From Dermatophilaceae bacterium Soc4.6 (GTDB lineage Bacteria; Actinomycetota; Actinomycetes; Actinomycetales; Dermatophilaceae), in the NCBI GenBank assembly GCA_039889245.1, contig JAZGVH010000002.1, forward strand, positions 3,162,001 through 3,226,000: 64,000 nt of DNA, in the 5' to 3' direction. A program made the position numbers and the translations under genes. A model generated the notes under the pieces. The model saw only the letters and a program-made list of their open reading frames with translations. It ran no database searches and had not been told where the DNA came from. Below, piece by piece: positions 10,131 to 18,630 of the stretch (position 1 is the stretch's first letter; the number at the start of each line of letters is the position of its first letter).

Positions 10131-10957
10131 GCTGTTGCCTCCGTGGGGGACTCGGGTGTGGTGCCGGCGCTGGTCGTGCCGAGGACCGTGTCGAGCTTGG
10201 CCTGGAGGCGGCCCATGCCGCCGAGCCAGCGGTCGGGGTCTGCGGCGCGGGCGCGGTAGTAGTCGGCGACCTGCGGGTGGGGGAGCACCAGGAACGGGTC
10301 GCCCTGCAGGGCCTGCCAGACGGTCTCGGCGACCTCGGTGGGCTCGAGGGCGCGGTCGTGCGAGAGCAGGTCCTTCAGCGGGCCCGAGTCGTCGAGCATC
10401 CTGGTGTTGACGCCCTGCGGGCAGATCGCCTGCACGACGATACCCCTGTGGGAGTAGGTCGCTCGCAGCCACTCGGCGAAGGCGACGGCGCCGTGCTTCG
10501 TGACGCTGTAGGGCGCGCTGCCGAGCATCGTCAGCAGCCCGGCGGCCGAGGCGGTGACGACGAGTCGGCCCTGGCCGCGCTCGAGCCACCCGGGCACGAG
10601 TGCGCGGGCGGCCCGCACGTGGGCCATGACGTTGACCTCCAGGGCCGTGGCCCACTGGGCCTCGCTCGACTCCAGGCCCTTGCCGCCCTCGACGCCGGCG
10701 TTGGCGAAGAAGACGTCGATGTCACCGACGGCCGCGTGGGCTGCCTCGACGAGGGCCGCGACCCCGGCCTCGGTGGCGCAGTCGCCGGCGAAGGCCGTGA
10801 CCTGCTCGCCGAGGGCGTCGGCGACCTCGGCGACCGAGGGGTCGACGTCGGCGACGACGACTCGGAAGCCCTCTGCGACAAGGCGTTCCGCGATGGCACG
10901 GCCGATGCCCCCGGCCGCGCCGGTGACGACGGCGGTGGAGCCGGCGGCATACGGCAT
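10127..10957 (-). CDS. Short-chain dehydrogenase/reductase with C-terminal extension
   Basis: A 276-residue SDR. The cofactor motif is TGAAGGIG near residue 13, NAG appears as FFANAGVEGG, and the catalytic Ser-Tyr-Lys set as TASAAG and YSVTKHG. CPQGVNTRML follows, as in fatty-acid-linked SDRs. The last 50 residues (DYYRARAADPDRWLGGMGR) form the tail seen in actinobacterial SDRs of lipid or steroid degradation clusters. The ATG is the complement of 10955-10957, sharing one base with the stop of the upstream SDR. The substrate is probably a hydroxyacyl or ketoacyl thioester. Confidence 0.87.
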   Translation of the reverse strand: MPYAAGSTAVVTGAAGGIGRAIAERLVAEGFRVVVADVDPSVAEVADALGEQVTAFAGDCATEAGVAALVEAAHAAVGDIDVFFANAGVEGGKGLESSEAQWATALEVNVMAHVRAARALVPGWLERGQGRLVVTASAAGLLTMLGSAPYSVTKHGAVAFAEWLRATYSHRGIVVQAICPQGVNTRMLDDSGPLKDLLSHDRALEPTEVAETVWQALQGDPFLVLPHPQVADYYRARAADPDRWLGGMGRLQAKLDTVLGTTSAGTTPESPTEATA

Positions 10958-11709
10958 CAGACGCCGCCGGTCATCGTGATGCCACCGTCGAGCACCATGG
11001 TCTGGCCGGTGATCCACGCCGCGTCGTCCGAGAGCAGGAAGGCGACGGCGGCGCCGATGTCGTCGGGCTCGCCCAGGCGCTTGAGCGGGTAGGCGGCGGC
11101 GACCTCCTCCTCGCGGCCCTCGTAGAGGGCGACAGCGAACTTCGTCTTGACCACGGCGGGGGCGACGGCGTTGACCCGGATGGTCGGGCCGAGCTCGACC
11201 GCGAGCTCCTGCGTCAGGTGGATGAGCATCGCCTTGCTGGCGCCGTAGAACGCGATGCCGGGCGCGGGCCGCAGGCCCGCGACGGACGCGACGTTGACGA
11301 CGGCGCCGCCGTGCGCGGCGAAGGCGGCGGCATACGCCTTCTGCACCCACGACAGAGCGGCGATGTCGTTGACCTCGACGATCTTGCGGGCGGCCGCGAG
11401 GTCGAGCTGCATCAGGGGGCCGTAGGCAGGGTTGATGCCCGTGTTGTTGACCAGGAAGTGGAGCCCGCCGTAGGCGTCGATGGCCGTGGCGATCGCCTCG
11501 TCCTGGTGCGCGGCGTCGTCGCCGGGGCCGGCCACGGCGATCGCGTGCTCGGGGCCGCCGAGCTGCGCGACCGCCGCGTCGAGGGCCTCCTGCTTGCGGG
11601 CGGTGACGACCACCCGGGCGCCGTCGTCGACCAGGCGCTGCGCGATGGCCAGCCCGATCCCTCGGCTGGCTCCGGTGACGATGGCGGTCTTCCCGTCGAA
11701 ACGACCCAT
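10957..11709 (-). CDS. SDR-family oxidoreductase, first gene of the operon
   Basis: A 250-residue classical SDR with TGASRGIG, NNTGINPAYGP (NNAG-like, with Thr for Ala), NVASVAG, YGASK and ITGQTMVLDGG, so all catalytic residues are present. The pattern resembles 3-oxoacyl reductases and hydroxyacyl dehydrogenases. It leads a coupled operon of two SDRs, an MDR, a phosphotransferase and an acyl-CoA dehydrogenase. A good ribosome-binding site (GAGGAGAG) precedes the ATG by four bases, and a TetR-type dyad lies 41 bp upstream, so the operon is probably derepressed by an acyl-CoA-like ligand. Confidence 0.9.
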   Translation of the reverse strand: MGRFDGKTAIVTGASRGIGLAIAQRLVDDGARVVVTARKQEALDAAVAQLGGPEHAIAVAGPGDDAAHQDEAIATAIDAYGGLHFLVNNTGINPAYGPLMQLDLAAARKIVEVNDIAALSWVQKAYAAAFAAHGGAVVNVASVAGLRPAPGIAFYGASKAMLIHLTQELAVELGPTIRVNAVAPAVVKTKFAVALYEGREEEVAAAYPLKRLGEPDDIGAAVAFLLSDDAAWITGQTMVLDGGITMTGGV

Positions 11710-11749
11710 GGACTCTCCTCGTTGAGCGTGCTGGCGTGCTGGCGCCGAC

Positions 11750-11763
11750 TAAGCGCTCGCTTA
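11750..11763. promoter_or_regulatory. TetR-type operator dyad TAAGCG-N2-CGCTTA
   Basis: TAAGCG-CT-CGCTTA is a perfect inverted repeat with 6 bp arms, 41 bp upstream of the first SDR start. Its spacing and AGCG/CGCT core match operators bound by TetR-family regulators in front of actinobacterial fatty acid catabolism genes. No tetR gene lies in the window next to it, so the regulator must be elsewhere. Confidence 0.6.
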
Positions 11764-11870
11764 CCTTGACCCAGGTGGGCGGCTGGCGTCAACCGCCCGG
11801 GGCTCCCGGACCCCTGCGAACCCGCAACACGTGGGGATGGGGGAGGCGCACGGGAGCGCACGGGGGCTGC

Positions 11871-13628
11871 TCAGGCGGGGCGGCGGACCTTGCGCAGCAG
11901 CAGGGTGCCCATCCGCCCGGCGATGCGGACCACCGGGTCGACGAGCTCACCCACCTCGGTGATCTCGAGCAGGGCGGCCAGGGTGAGGTAGAAGAGCACG
12001 AAGACGCCGCCGCCGACGAGCAGGGGGATCAGCGCCTCGAGCCGGCCGTCGCCGAGGATGCGGTGGAACCCCAGCACGACCAGCCAGGCGACCAGGCCGG
12101 AGATCGCCGACGCGACCCCGACCCGCAGGTACGAGCGCACGATGGCCCGCCCACCGAGGCGGCCGATCCGCGCCCGGATGATCCACAGGCCGAAGATCGA
12201 GCTGAGCACGTTGCTGACGACGATGCCGCCGGCGATGACGGCCACGACGTACTCCGCCGGGCAGAAGAGCCACGCGCAGATGTTGATGACCGTGGCGCTG
12301 CCGGTGAGGACGCACTGCTCGGTGAGGGCCATGCGCCCGTCGTCGTGCGCGTAGAGGTAGCGCTGGTTGAGCACGTCGATGCCGAAGGGCACCACGCCCA
12401 GGGCCATGGTGGCCAGCACCAGCGCCGTCGGGCCGGGGTAGGAGTGGAAGAGCAGGCTGCAGATGGGCAGGGCGAAGACCAGCAGCACGACCGACATCGG
12501 CAGGGTCAGAGCGGTGGGGATGGTGAGCCCCCGGACGTAGTCGCGGCGCAGCGCCGGCAGGTCGTGGCGCTGGGCGGCCGCCGAGATGCGGGGATACATC
12601 GCGGTGATGAAGGACAGCGCGACGAAGGAGTGCGGCATCTGGAAGACCAGCAGGGCGCTGGAGTAGACGGTGAGACCGGCGACGAAGCTGCTGGGGCTCT
12701 GCTGGTCGGACGCGTTGGTCATGATGCGCGACGCGAGGATGAAGCCGACCTGTGAGACGGTCAGGGCGGCGAACGCCCAGCGCGCGATGACCGACGCCTG
12801 ACCGAGCCCGACCCCGCGCAGCCCGAAGCGGGGCGTGAAGCGGAAACCGCTGCGGTAGAGCGGATAGAGCAACACGACACCCTGCACGGCGATGCTCGCC
12901 GTGGCCGTGCCACCGAGCCACCAGACCATCGACGGGGTCCAGTCGCCGACCGCCGCCTGTCGGGGGAAGAGCACGAGGAACGACACCAGCCCGGCGATCG
13001 CGACGACATTGGCGATGGCGGGCGACCAGCCGAAGGCGAGGAACCGCCCCCGGGCTCCGAGCACCTGTCCGAGCAGGGCGTAGATGCCGTAGAAGAAGAT
13101 CTGCGGCAGCGTGATCAGGGCGAAGAAGACCGCGAGGTCGAGGGTCTGCCCGCTGAAGTCGGTGAGCAGGCGCATCAGCAGGCCAGCAGCGGCCGTGCAC
13201 ACGATGGTCACGAGCAGGATGGCGCCGCCGCCGACGGTGAGGATGCGGTCGGTGAACTCGCGCCCGCCGTCGGGGTGGTCGGCCGCCTTGACCAGCTGGG
13301 GGATGAGCACGGAGTTGAGCACGCCGCCCGCGATGATCATGTAGATGACGTTGGGCAGGGTGTTGGCGGCGGTGAACGCGTCTCCCGAGAGCGACAGGCC
13401 GACCACCGCGACGATGAGCGACTGCCGGATGACGCCCAGCACCCGCGAGACGATCGTGCCCGACGCCATCGCGAGGCTGCTGCGCGCGATGCTGGGCGCG
13501 GGCGCGGCGCGCTGTGCCGTGGCCTCGGACACGATCGGGGTGGCACCGGTCTCGGGCTGGGAGGGCACGGGGGCACGCGGCGTACCAGTCGTGCCCGTGG
13601 CTCCCTCACCCGTCGTCGCCTGCGTCAT
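11871..13628 (-). CDS. murJ: Lipid II flippase MurJ (MviN family)
   Basis: A 585-residue polytopic protein. A low-complexity Thr/Ala/Pro-rich cytoplasmic tail of about 45 residues precedes SSLAMASGTIVSRVLGVIRQ, the MurJ signature in helix 1, and the rest reads as 13-14 membrane helices (for example GDAFTAANTLPNVIYMIIAGG). MurJ flips undecaprenyl-linked peptidoglycan precursor to the outer face. The more C-terminal PeptidoG-linked extension found in mycobacterial MurJ (a pseudokinase domain) is absent; the protein ends after helix 14 with RMGTLLLRKVRRPA. It starts 3 bp after menD on the same strand and is probably co-transcribed with it. Confidence 0.92.
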   Translation of the reverse strand: MTQATTGEGATGTTGTPRAPVPSQPETGATPIVSEATAQRAAPAPSIARSSLAMASGTIVSRVLGVIRQSLIVAVVGLSLSGDAFTAANTLPNVIYMIIAGGVLNSVLIPQLVKAADHPDGGREFTDRILTVGGGAILLVTIVCTAAAGLLMRLLTDFSGQTLDLAVFFALITLPQIFFYGIYALLGQVLGARGRFLAFGWSPAIANVVAIAGLVSFLVLFPRQAAVGDWTPSMVWWLGGTATASIAVQGVVLLYPLYRSGFRFTPRFGLRGVGLGQASVIARWAFAALTVSQVGFILASRIMTNASDQQSPSSFVAGLTVYSSALLVFQMPHSFVALSFITAMYPRISAAAQRHDLPALRRDYVRGLTIPTALTLPMSVVLLVFALPICSLLFHSYPGPTALVLATMALGVVPFGIDVLNQRYLYAHDDGRMALTEQCVLTGSATVINICAWLFCPAEYVVAVIAGGIVVSNVLSSIFGLWIIRARIGRLGGRAIVRSYLRVGVASAISGLVAWLVVLGFHRILGDGRLEALIPLLVGGGVFVLFYLTLAALLEITEVGELVDPVVRIAGRMGTLLLRKVRRPA

Positions 13629-13631
13629 CGC

Positions 13632-15290
13632 TCAATCCTGCATCAGCGCGGCGACCGCAGCGGCCGTCGCCCGCCGGTCGGCGCGTCCCACCCGGGCCTC
13701 GACGACCCGCAGCCCGCGGCACTCGTCGGCCAGCGCACGGCGCAGCGACGTGACGTCGTCCACCCGCTCGTAGGCCGTGTGGCTGGCGGCGCAGAGCGCC
13801 TCCAGGTCGACACCGTGCGGCGTCGCGAAGACCCGCTCGAACGCGGGGGCGAAGGCGTCCGAGCCCTGCTCGAGGCCGGCGAAGATCGAGCCGCCGTCGT
13901 CGTTGACCACCACGAGCGTCAGGTCGGGGCGGGGCTCGTCGGGCCCGAGGAAGAGACCGGTGGCGTCGTGCAGGAAGGTCACGTCACCGAGCAGGGCCAG
14001 GCTGCGGCGCGGAACGCCGTCGTGGCGGGGGCGGGCCAGCGCGACGCCGATGGCCGTCGAGACCGTGCCGTCGATGCCGGCGAGGCCCCGGTTGCCGACG
14101 ACGAGCCGGTGCTCGCCGGGTGGGTAGGGGGCCATGACGAGGTCGAGGTCGCGCACCGGGTTGGAGGAGCCGACGACGAGGGTCGTACCCGCCGTCGTCG
14201 CGGCGCAGACCTCGCGGGCGACCTGGAGCGCGTGCAGCGGCGGCAGGTCGTCGACCAGGGCGTCGACGCGGTCGCCGAGCTGCCGGTCGGCCGCCTGCCA
14301 CGCGGCGAGCCAGTCGGCGTCGGCCTCGGAGGGGGTGGTGTCGTCGGGCACGGACGGCACGGCCTCGAGGTGGGCGGCGACCCGCCCCGGGTCGGTGACC
14401 ACCCCACCCGGCCCGGGCGCGGCGAGCACCTCGAGACCGGCCCGGGCGATCAGCCGCGTGATCGGGCGCGACAGGGTCGGGTGGCCGACGACCACTACGC
14501 GCTGCACCTCCTCACCGAGGGGGCCCCCGAGGAGCAGGCGGTAGGTGCGGATCGCGTTGGTGCCGGCCCGCGACCCCGACGTGGGCTCGGCGAGCAGGGG
14601 CCAGCCCATGCGCTGGGCCAGGATGCGGGCAGCCGGGCCGGCGTCGTCACCGGCGACGACGACCGTGCGGGGGCCGGCCGTGATGGGGGGGCCGGCCGCG
14701 AAGCGGGGGCCGTCGGTGCGGCGCCGAGCCGAGGCGCCGGGGTGCGGCGGGACGTCGGGCCACCAGCTGGCCTCGTCGGGGTCGGGCAGCAGCGGCTCGC
14801 CGAGCTGGAGGTTGAGCTGGCTGGGGCCGCGGCGCAGACCCGCGCGCGTCACGGCGGCGACGAGCTCGTCATCGGTGGTCGCCTCGGTGAGGTCGTCGCA
14901 CGGGGCGAAGACCCCGAAGATCCCCGCCTGCGTGGTGGTCTGGCTCGCACCGCTTCCCCGCAGGGCGTCGGGGCGGTCGGCGGACAGCACGATGACGGTG
15001 CGCCCGCTGTGGTGGGCCTCCATCACCGCCGGCAGCAGGTTGCCGACCGCGGTCCCTGACGTCATCACCACCGCCACCGGGTGGCGGGAGCCGACGTGCA
15101 GGCCCAACGAGAGGAAGCCGGCCGTGCGCTCGTCGAGGCGCACGTGCAGGCGCAGGTCGCCGGCGCGGTCGGCGGCATACAGGGCGAGGGCGAGGGGGGC
15201 CGAGCGCGAGCCGGGCGAGAGCACGACATCCGCGACCCCCACCGCGGTGAGGGCCTGCAGGAGCCGCGTCGCACGCTGGGCCGAGGTCAC
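13632..15290 (-). CDS. menD: SEPHCHC synthase MenD
   Basis: A 552-residue thiamine diphosphate enzyme that condenses 2-oxoglutarate with isochorismate, the first committed step of menaquinone synthesis. The N-terminal domain has VVLSPGSRSAPLALA and the catalytic Glu in RLDERTAGF (about residue 54); MTSGTAVGNLLPAVMEA follows, and the ThDP site is LGDVTFLHDATGL near residue 440. GTG (complement of 15288-15290) is the start; CATACT (complement of 15299-15304) eight bases upstream could be a -10 element for a leaderless mRNA. It reads with murJ, divergent from the DUF6891 gene and near menF, menG and menJ. Confidence 0.93.
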   Translation of the reverse strand: MTSAQRATRLLQALTAVGVADVVLSPGSRSAPLALALYAADRAGDLRLHVRLDERTAGFLSLGLHVGSRHPVAVVMTSGTAVGNLLPAVMEAHHSGRTVIVLSADRPDALRGSGASQTTTQAGIFGVFAPCDDLTEATTDDELVAAVTRAGLRRGPSQLNLQLGEPLLPDPDEASWWPDVPPHPGASARRRTDGPRFAAGPPITAGPRTVVVAGDDAGPAARILAQRMGWPLLAEPTSGSRAGTNAIRTYRLLLGGPLGEEVQRVVVVGHPTLSRPITRLIARAGLEVLAAPGPGGVVTDPGRVAAHLEAVPSVPDDTTPSEADADWLAAWQAADRQLGDRVDALVDDLPPLHALQVAREVCAATTAGTTLVVGSSNPVRDLDLVMAPYPPGEHRLVVGNRGLAGIDGTVSTAIGVALARPRHDGVPRRSLALLGDVTFLHDATGLFLGPDEPRPDLTLVVVNDDGGSIFAGLEQGSDAFAPAFERVFATPHGVDLEALCAASHTAYERVDDVTSLRRALADECRGLRVVEARVGRADRRATAAAVAALMQD

Positions 15291-15339
15291 GACGGTCGAG
15301 TATGTCGCACTGACCTGCGTGCGCCGCTGGCTGCTCGTC

Positions 15340-15345
15340 TAGGGT
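15340..15345 (+). promoter_or_regulatory. -10 element TAGGGT of a probable leaderless promoter
   Basis: TAGGGT lies six bases before the ATG at 15352, the spacing at which transcription begins on the start codon. There is no ribosome-binding site between them. No clear -35 is visible. Confidence 0.5.
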
Positions 15346-15351
15346 GCGGGC

Positions 15352-16020
15352 ATGGGGTTCTTCGACCGCCTCCGACCCGGCGCCGACGCCGGTCAGGCAC
15401 CGCCGGGCGCCGGTGCGCCCGACCGGGCTCCGGACGAAGCAGCGAGCCCCGATCGCCCGGCTCGCGTCGAGCAGCTCGAGTGGCTCGAGGAGTCGGCCCG
15501 CGACCTCGTGTCGCCCGCGTTCCTGGGCCACGACGACGTGCACGAGGCGTTGCTCGAGCAGTACGTCGAGGACGACGAGCTCGACCTCACCGAGGGTGAC
15601 GTGGGCTCGGTGCTCGAGCGGGTGTGGGCCGAGCGGCTGCAGCAGGAGGCCGGGTGGACCGACGAGGGCGACTACACCCGGGTGGCAGCGGCGTTCGCCG
15701 CCCTCGAGGCCGACGGCATCGTGGCCCGGATGGGCTTCACCTGCTGCCAGACCTGCGGGCACGCCGAGATCGGCGACGAGGCGGGGCCGTCGTCGCGCGG
15801 CTACGTGTTCTTCCACGAGCAGGACGCCGAGCGGCTGGGGCCGGGGGGCAGCGACCTCTTCCTGGCCTACGGGGGGTTCGAGGCGCCCCCCGAGGTCGTC
15901 GCGGGCGAGGTGGTCGCGGCGCTCACGGCCCAGGGGCTCACCGTCGAGTGGGACGGCACGACGGCGGCGCGGGTCATGGTCACGGGCGTCGACTGGCGCA
16001 AGCGGGTGCCGCGGACCTGA
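15352..16020 (+). CDS. DUF6891 protein, function unknown
   Basis: A 222-residue soluble acidic protein. The conserved core reads GFTCCQTCGHAEIGDEA (Cys 131, 132 and 135) followed by RGYVFFHEQDAERL and LFLAYGG, which I recognise as the DUF6891 family of actinobacteria. Residues 15-40 are a Pro/Ala-rich linker. The closely spaced cysteines could bind metal or react with thiols, but nothing is established. It is divergent from menD and followed 31 bp later by a gene relic. Confidence 0.75.
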   Translation: MGFFDRLRPGADAGQAPPGAGAPDRAPDEAASPDRPARVEQLEWLEESARDLVSPAFLGHDDVHEALLEQYVEDDELDLTEGDVGSVLERVWAERLQQEAGWTDEGDYTRVAAAFAALEADGIVARMGFTCCQTCGHAEIGDEAGPSSRGYVFFHEQDAERLGPGGSDLFLAYGGFEAPPEVVAGEVVAALTAQGLTVEWDGTTAARVMVTGVDWRKRVPRT

Positions 16021-16051
16021 CGCGCTCGGGTGAGCCACACAGGGTGGAGGC

Positions 16052-16320
16052 ATGGAGCTGCGCATCTTCACCGAACCCCAGCAGGGCGCCTCGTACGACG
16101 AGCTGCTCTCCGTCGCCCGCACGACCGAGGACTGTGGGTTTGCCGCGTTCTTCCGCTCCGACCACTACCTCGCCATGGGCGGTGACGGGCTCCCCGGCCC
16201 CACCGACGCCTGGGCCGGTATGCCGCGGCTGGCGCCGAGCGCGTCTACCTCCAGGTGCTCGACCTGCACGACCTGGAGCACCTCGCGCTGGTGGCGAGCG
16301 AGGTCATGCCCCAGGTCTGA
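16052..16320 (+). pseudogene. Internally deleted LLM-class F420-dependent oxidoreductase
   Basis: The first 55 residues, MELRIFTEPQQGASYDELLS to AAFFRSDHYLAMGGDG and GPTDAW, are the N-terminus of a luciferase-like F420-dependent oxidoreductase. After 16217 this frame becomes meaningless, but the next frame reads AERVYLQVLDLHDLEHLALV and SEVMPQV with a stop at 16318-16320, the normal C-terminus of the same family. About 200-250 central residues are therefore missing and the two ends are joined out of frame. The junction falls at GTATGCC (16218-16224). The protein cannot be functional. A frame starting at 16052 stays open to 16702, but beyond 16320 it is antisense to menF. Confidence 0.8.
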
Positions 16321-16372
16321 GCGCGCGGGGTCAGGGGTCGACTCAGCGTCGACCTCGCCCGGGCGGCTGCCC

Positions 16373-17662
16373 TCAGGTGGCGGTGAGGGCGTCGCGCATC
16401 GGCACGAGCTTGGCGTCGGACTCGGCCACCTCGGCGTCAGGATCGGAGCCGGCGACGATGCCGCACCCGGCGAAGAGCCTGATGCCGCGGGGGTCCTCGT
16501 CGTCGAAACGGCCACAGCGCAGCGCGATGCCCCACTCGCCGTCACCGGTGGCGTCCATCCAGCCGACCGGCCCGGCATACCGGCCGCGGTCGAGGTCCTC
16601 GAGCTCGGCGATGAGCGCCACCGCCGCCTCGGTGGGTGTGCCGCCGACCGCGGCCGACGGGTGCAGCGAGGCAGCCAGCCCCAGCGACGTGACCTCGTCT
16701 GAGCTGACCCCCGCCACGTCGGTCGCGAGGTGCATGACGTTGCTCAGGTGCAGCACGAAGGGCGACTCGGGCACGTTCATCGACGAGCAGTGCGGCGCGA
16801 GGGCGTCGGCGACCGAGCGCACGGCGTACTCGTGCTCCTCGAGGTCCTTGCTCGAGCGGGCGAGCGACCCTGCGAGCGCGACGTCGGAGGCGTCGTCGCC
16901 GGTGCGGCGGATGGTGCCGGCGAGCACCCGCGAGGTCACCAGGCCCTGGTCGCGCCGCACGAGCAGCTCGGGGGTCGCCCCCACCAACCCCGCCACACTG
17001 AAGGTCCATGTCGTGTCGTACCGCAGCGCCAGCTGCTGCAGCACCCAGCGCGCATCGATGGGGGTCGAGCTGCGCACGTCGAGGTCGCGGGCCAGGACGA
17101 CCTTGTCGAGGTCGCCCCGGGTGATGCGGTGCACGGCCTCGGCGACACTGGCCGCCCAGCGCGTGGGGTCCTGCACGCCGTCGGAGAAGGCGATGTCGGT
17201 GGGAGCCACCGGGGCCTGCGTCGGGCCCACGACCGGCAGCGTCGTCAGTGCCGGCTCGACCCCGGCGGTCGTCACCCACCACCGACCACCACGGTGCCCG
17301 ACGGTGACCGCGGGGACGACGAGCTGGGCCAGGTCGGTCGAGTCGTCGGCGAAGGGGAAGGACCCGAAGGCCACCGCCCCACTGCCGGGCAGGCGCACCT
17401 CGTCGCGCACGACGGCGTGGCCCGCCGTGGCGGTCCACCACTCCTGGGCTGCCGAGAAGCGCTCGGGTCCGCTGGTCTCGCACGTCGCCGCGCGCCCCCA
17501 CCCCACCAGGCCCTCGCCGCGCCTGACCCACGAGAAGAGCTCACTGGCGGGGAGGGCGGGAAGCAGGTCGAGCAGCGGGCCGGGGTCGGCGACGAGGAAG
17601 GACCTCACGACCAACGGGCCGGCTGCGGCAGCAGTCGGCTCGGGTGCGAGGGCGGTGGACAT
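16373..17662 (-). CDS. menF: Isochorismate synthase MenF
   Basis: A 429-residue chorismate-utilising enzyme that makes isochorismate for MenD. Signatures are [59 protein letters not shown] and [22 protein letters not shown], in family order; the catalytic Glu and Mg-binding residues lie in the last three. The start is ATG (complement of 17660-17662). TACGCT (complement of 17671-17676) eight bases upstream is a possible -10 element. An entC-type siderophore role is less likely because menD and menG flank it. Confidence 0.92.
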   Translation of the reverse strand: MSTALAPEPTAAAAGPLVVRSFLVADPGPLLDLLPALPASELFSWVRRGEGLVGWGRAATCETSGPERFSAAQEWWTATAGHAVVRDEVRLPGSGAVAFGSFPFADDSTDLAQLVVPAVTVGHRGGRWWVTTAGVEPALTTLPVVGPTQAPVAPTDIAFSDGVQDPTRWAASVAEAVHRITRGDLDKVVLARDLDVRSSTPIDARWVLQQLALRYDTTWTFSVAGLVGATPELLVRRDQGLVTSRVLAGTIRRTGDDASDVALAGSLARSSKDLEEHEYAVRSVADALAPHCSSMNVPESPFVLHLSNVMHLATDVAGVSSDEVTSLGLAASLHPSAAVGGTPTEAAVALIAELEDLDRGRYAGPVGWMDATGDGEWGIALRCGRFDDEDPRGIRLFAGCGIVAGSDPDAEVAESDAKLVPMRDALTAT

Positions 17663-17811
17663 CACCCACAAGCGTACGGCGACCCCCCTCTCCCGTCCGG
17701 TGCGTAGGACGCCGGACGAGGAGAGGTGCGCGACGTCACAGCCTGACGCCGTCAGGCTCCTGGCACCGCCCACGGCGGACGGCCGCACGCTGCATGCGGG
17801 AGAATGGGGGC
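17663..17811. promoter_or_regulatory. Divergent menF/menG promoter region
   Basis: This 149 bp interval separates the divergent starts of menF and menG. TACGCT faces menF (complement of 17671-17676) and GAGAAT faces menG (17800-17805), each 6-8 bases before its start codon, so both transcripts may be leaderless. No shared operator dyad is visible. Confidence 0.4.
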
Positions 17812-18510
17812 ATGAGCCGCGCCAGCCTGGACAAGCAGCCCGCCGAGGTCGCCACGATGTTCGACGGGGTCGCCGAGAAGTACGACCTGACCAACGACGT
17901 GCTGTCGCTCGGCCAGGACCGCGCCTGGCGCCGCGCCACCGTCGCTGCGGTCGAGGCCCGCCCCGGCCAGACGGTGCTCGACATCGCGGCCGGCACGGGC
18001 ACGAGCTCGGAGCCCTTCGCCGACGCCGGTGTGCGGGTCGTGCCCGCCGACTTCTCGGTGGGGATGCTGCGCGTCGGCCACCGGCGCCGCCCCGACCTCG
18101 CCTTCACCGCCGCCGACGCGATGCGGCTGCCCTTCGCCGACGACTCCTTCGACGCCGTGACCATGTCGTTCGGCCTGCGCAACGTCTCCGACATGCAGGC
18201 CGCGCTCGCCGAGTTCCTCCGGGTGACGAAGCCGGGCGGGCGCCTGGTCGTGTGCGAGTTCAGTGCCCCGACCAACCCGGCCTTCCGCACCGTCTACACC
18301 AACTACCTCATGCGCGCGCTGCCGCCGATCGCCCGGCGCACCTCGAGCAACCCCGACTCCTACGTCTACCTCGCCGAGTCGATCCGGGCCTGGCCGGCGC
18401 AGCGCGAGCTCGCCGAGTCGATCGCCGCGACCGGCTGGGGCGAGGTCACCTGGCGCAACCTCACGGGCGGGATCGTCGCGCTGCACCGGGCCACCAAGCC
18501 GCTCGCCTGA
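17812..18510 (+). CDS. menG: Demethylmenaquinone methyltransferase MenG
   Basis: A 232-residue SAM methyltransferase of the UbiE/MenG family; it C-methylates demethylmenaquinone in the last headgroup step. It has [20 protein letters not shown], the SAM loop [10 protein letters not shown] at 55-64, [19 protein letters not shown] and VCEFSAP. The ATG at 17812 is preferred over the in-frame ATG at 17794 because the family begins near [10 protein letters not shown] and because a -10-like GAGAAT lies six bases before it. It is followed by the menJ promoter. Confidence 0.93.
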   Translation: MSRASLDKQPAEVATMFDGVAEKYDLTNDVLSLGQDRAWRRATVAAVEARPGQTVLDIAAGTGTSSEPFADAGVRVVPADFSVGMLRVGHRRRPDLAFTAADAMRLPFADDSFDAVTMSFGLRNVSDMQAALAEFLRVTKPGGRLVVCEFSAPTNPAFRTVYTNYLMRALPPIARRTSSNPDSYVYLAESIRAWPAQRELAESIAATGWGEVTWRNLTGGIVALHRATKPLA

Positions 18511-18550
18511 GCGGCTCCATCCGCACTCCGGCAGGGGGCCGGCCCCGCAA

Positions 18551-18579
18551 CTGACACCTCCCGCGCACGGGCTTAGACT
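18551..18579 (+). promoter_or_regulatory. Sigma-70-type promoter of menJ (CTGACA-N17-TAGACT)
   Basis: CTGACA at 18551-18556 and TAGACT at 18574-18579 are separated by exactly 17 bases, an unusually good housekeeping promoter for such GC-rich DNA. Transcription would begin near 18586, about 45 bases before the menJ ATG at 18631. The Rex-type dyad begins immediately downstream. Confidence 0.7.
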
Positions 18580-18590
18580 CGTCCAGACGT

Positions 18591-18608
18591 TCGTGAAGAT
18601 CTTCACAA
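18591..18608. promoter_or_regulatory. Predicted Rex operator (ROP) over the menJ transcription start
   Basis: The 18 bases match the published actinobacterial Rex consensus TTGTGAA-N4-TTCACAA at 13 of 14 defined positions; only the second base differs (C for T). The central 14 bases GTGAAGATCTTCAC are a perfect palindrome. The site starts 12 bases after the -10 element, where a bound repressor would block initiation. Rex senses NADH/NAD+, and complex I genes are known Rex targets in Streptomyces, so the site fits the following menJ and nuo genes. Confidence 0.75.
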
Positions 18609-18630
18609 GCAGCGAAGGCACCCCCCGACG

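Noticed and set aside
15624-18554. Very long plus-strand frame across the DUF6891, menF and menG genes
   Set aside because: It crosses three well-supported genes in other frames or strands and has no family motif.
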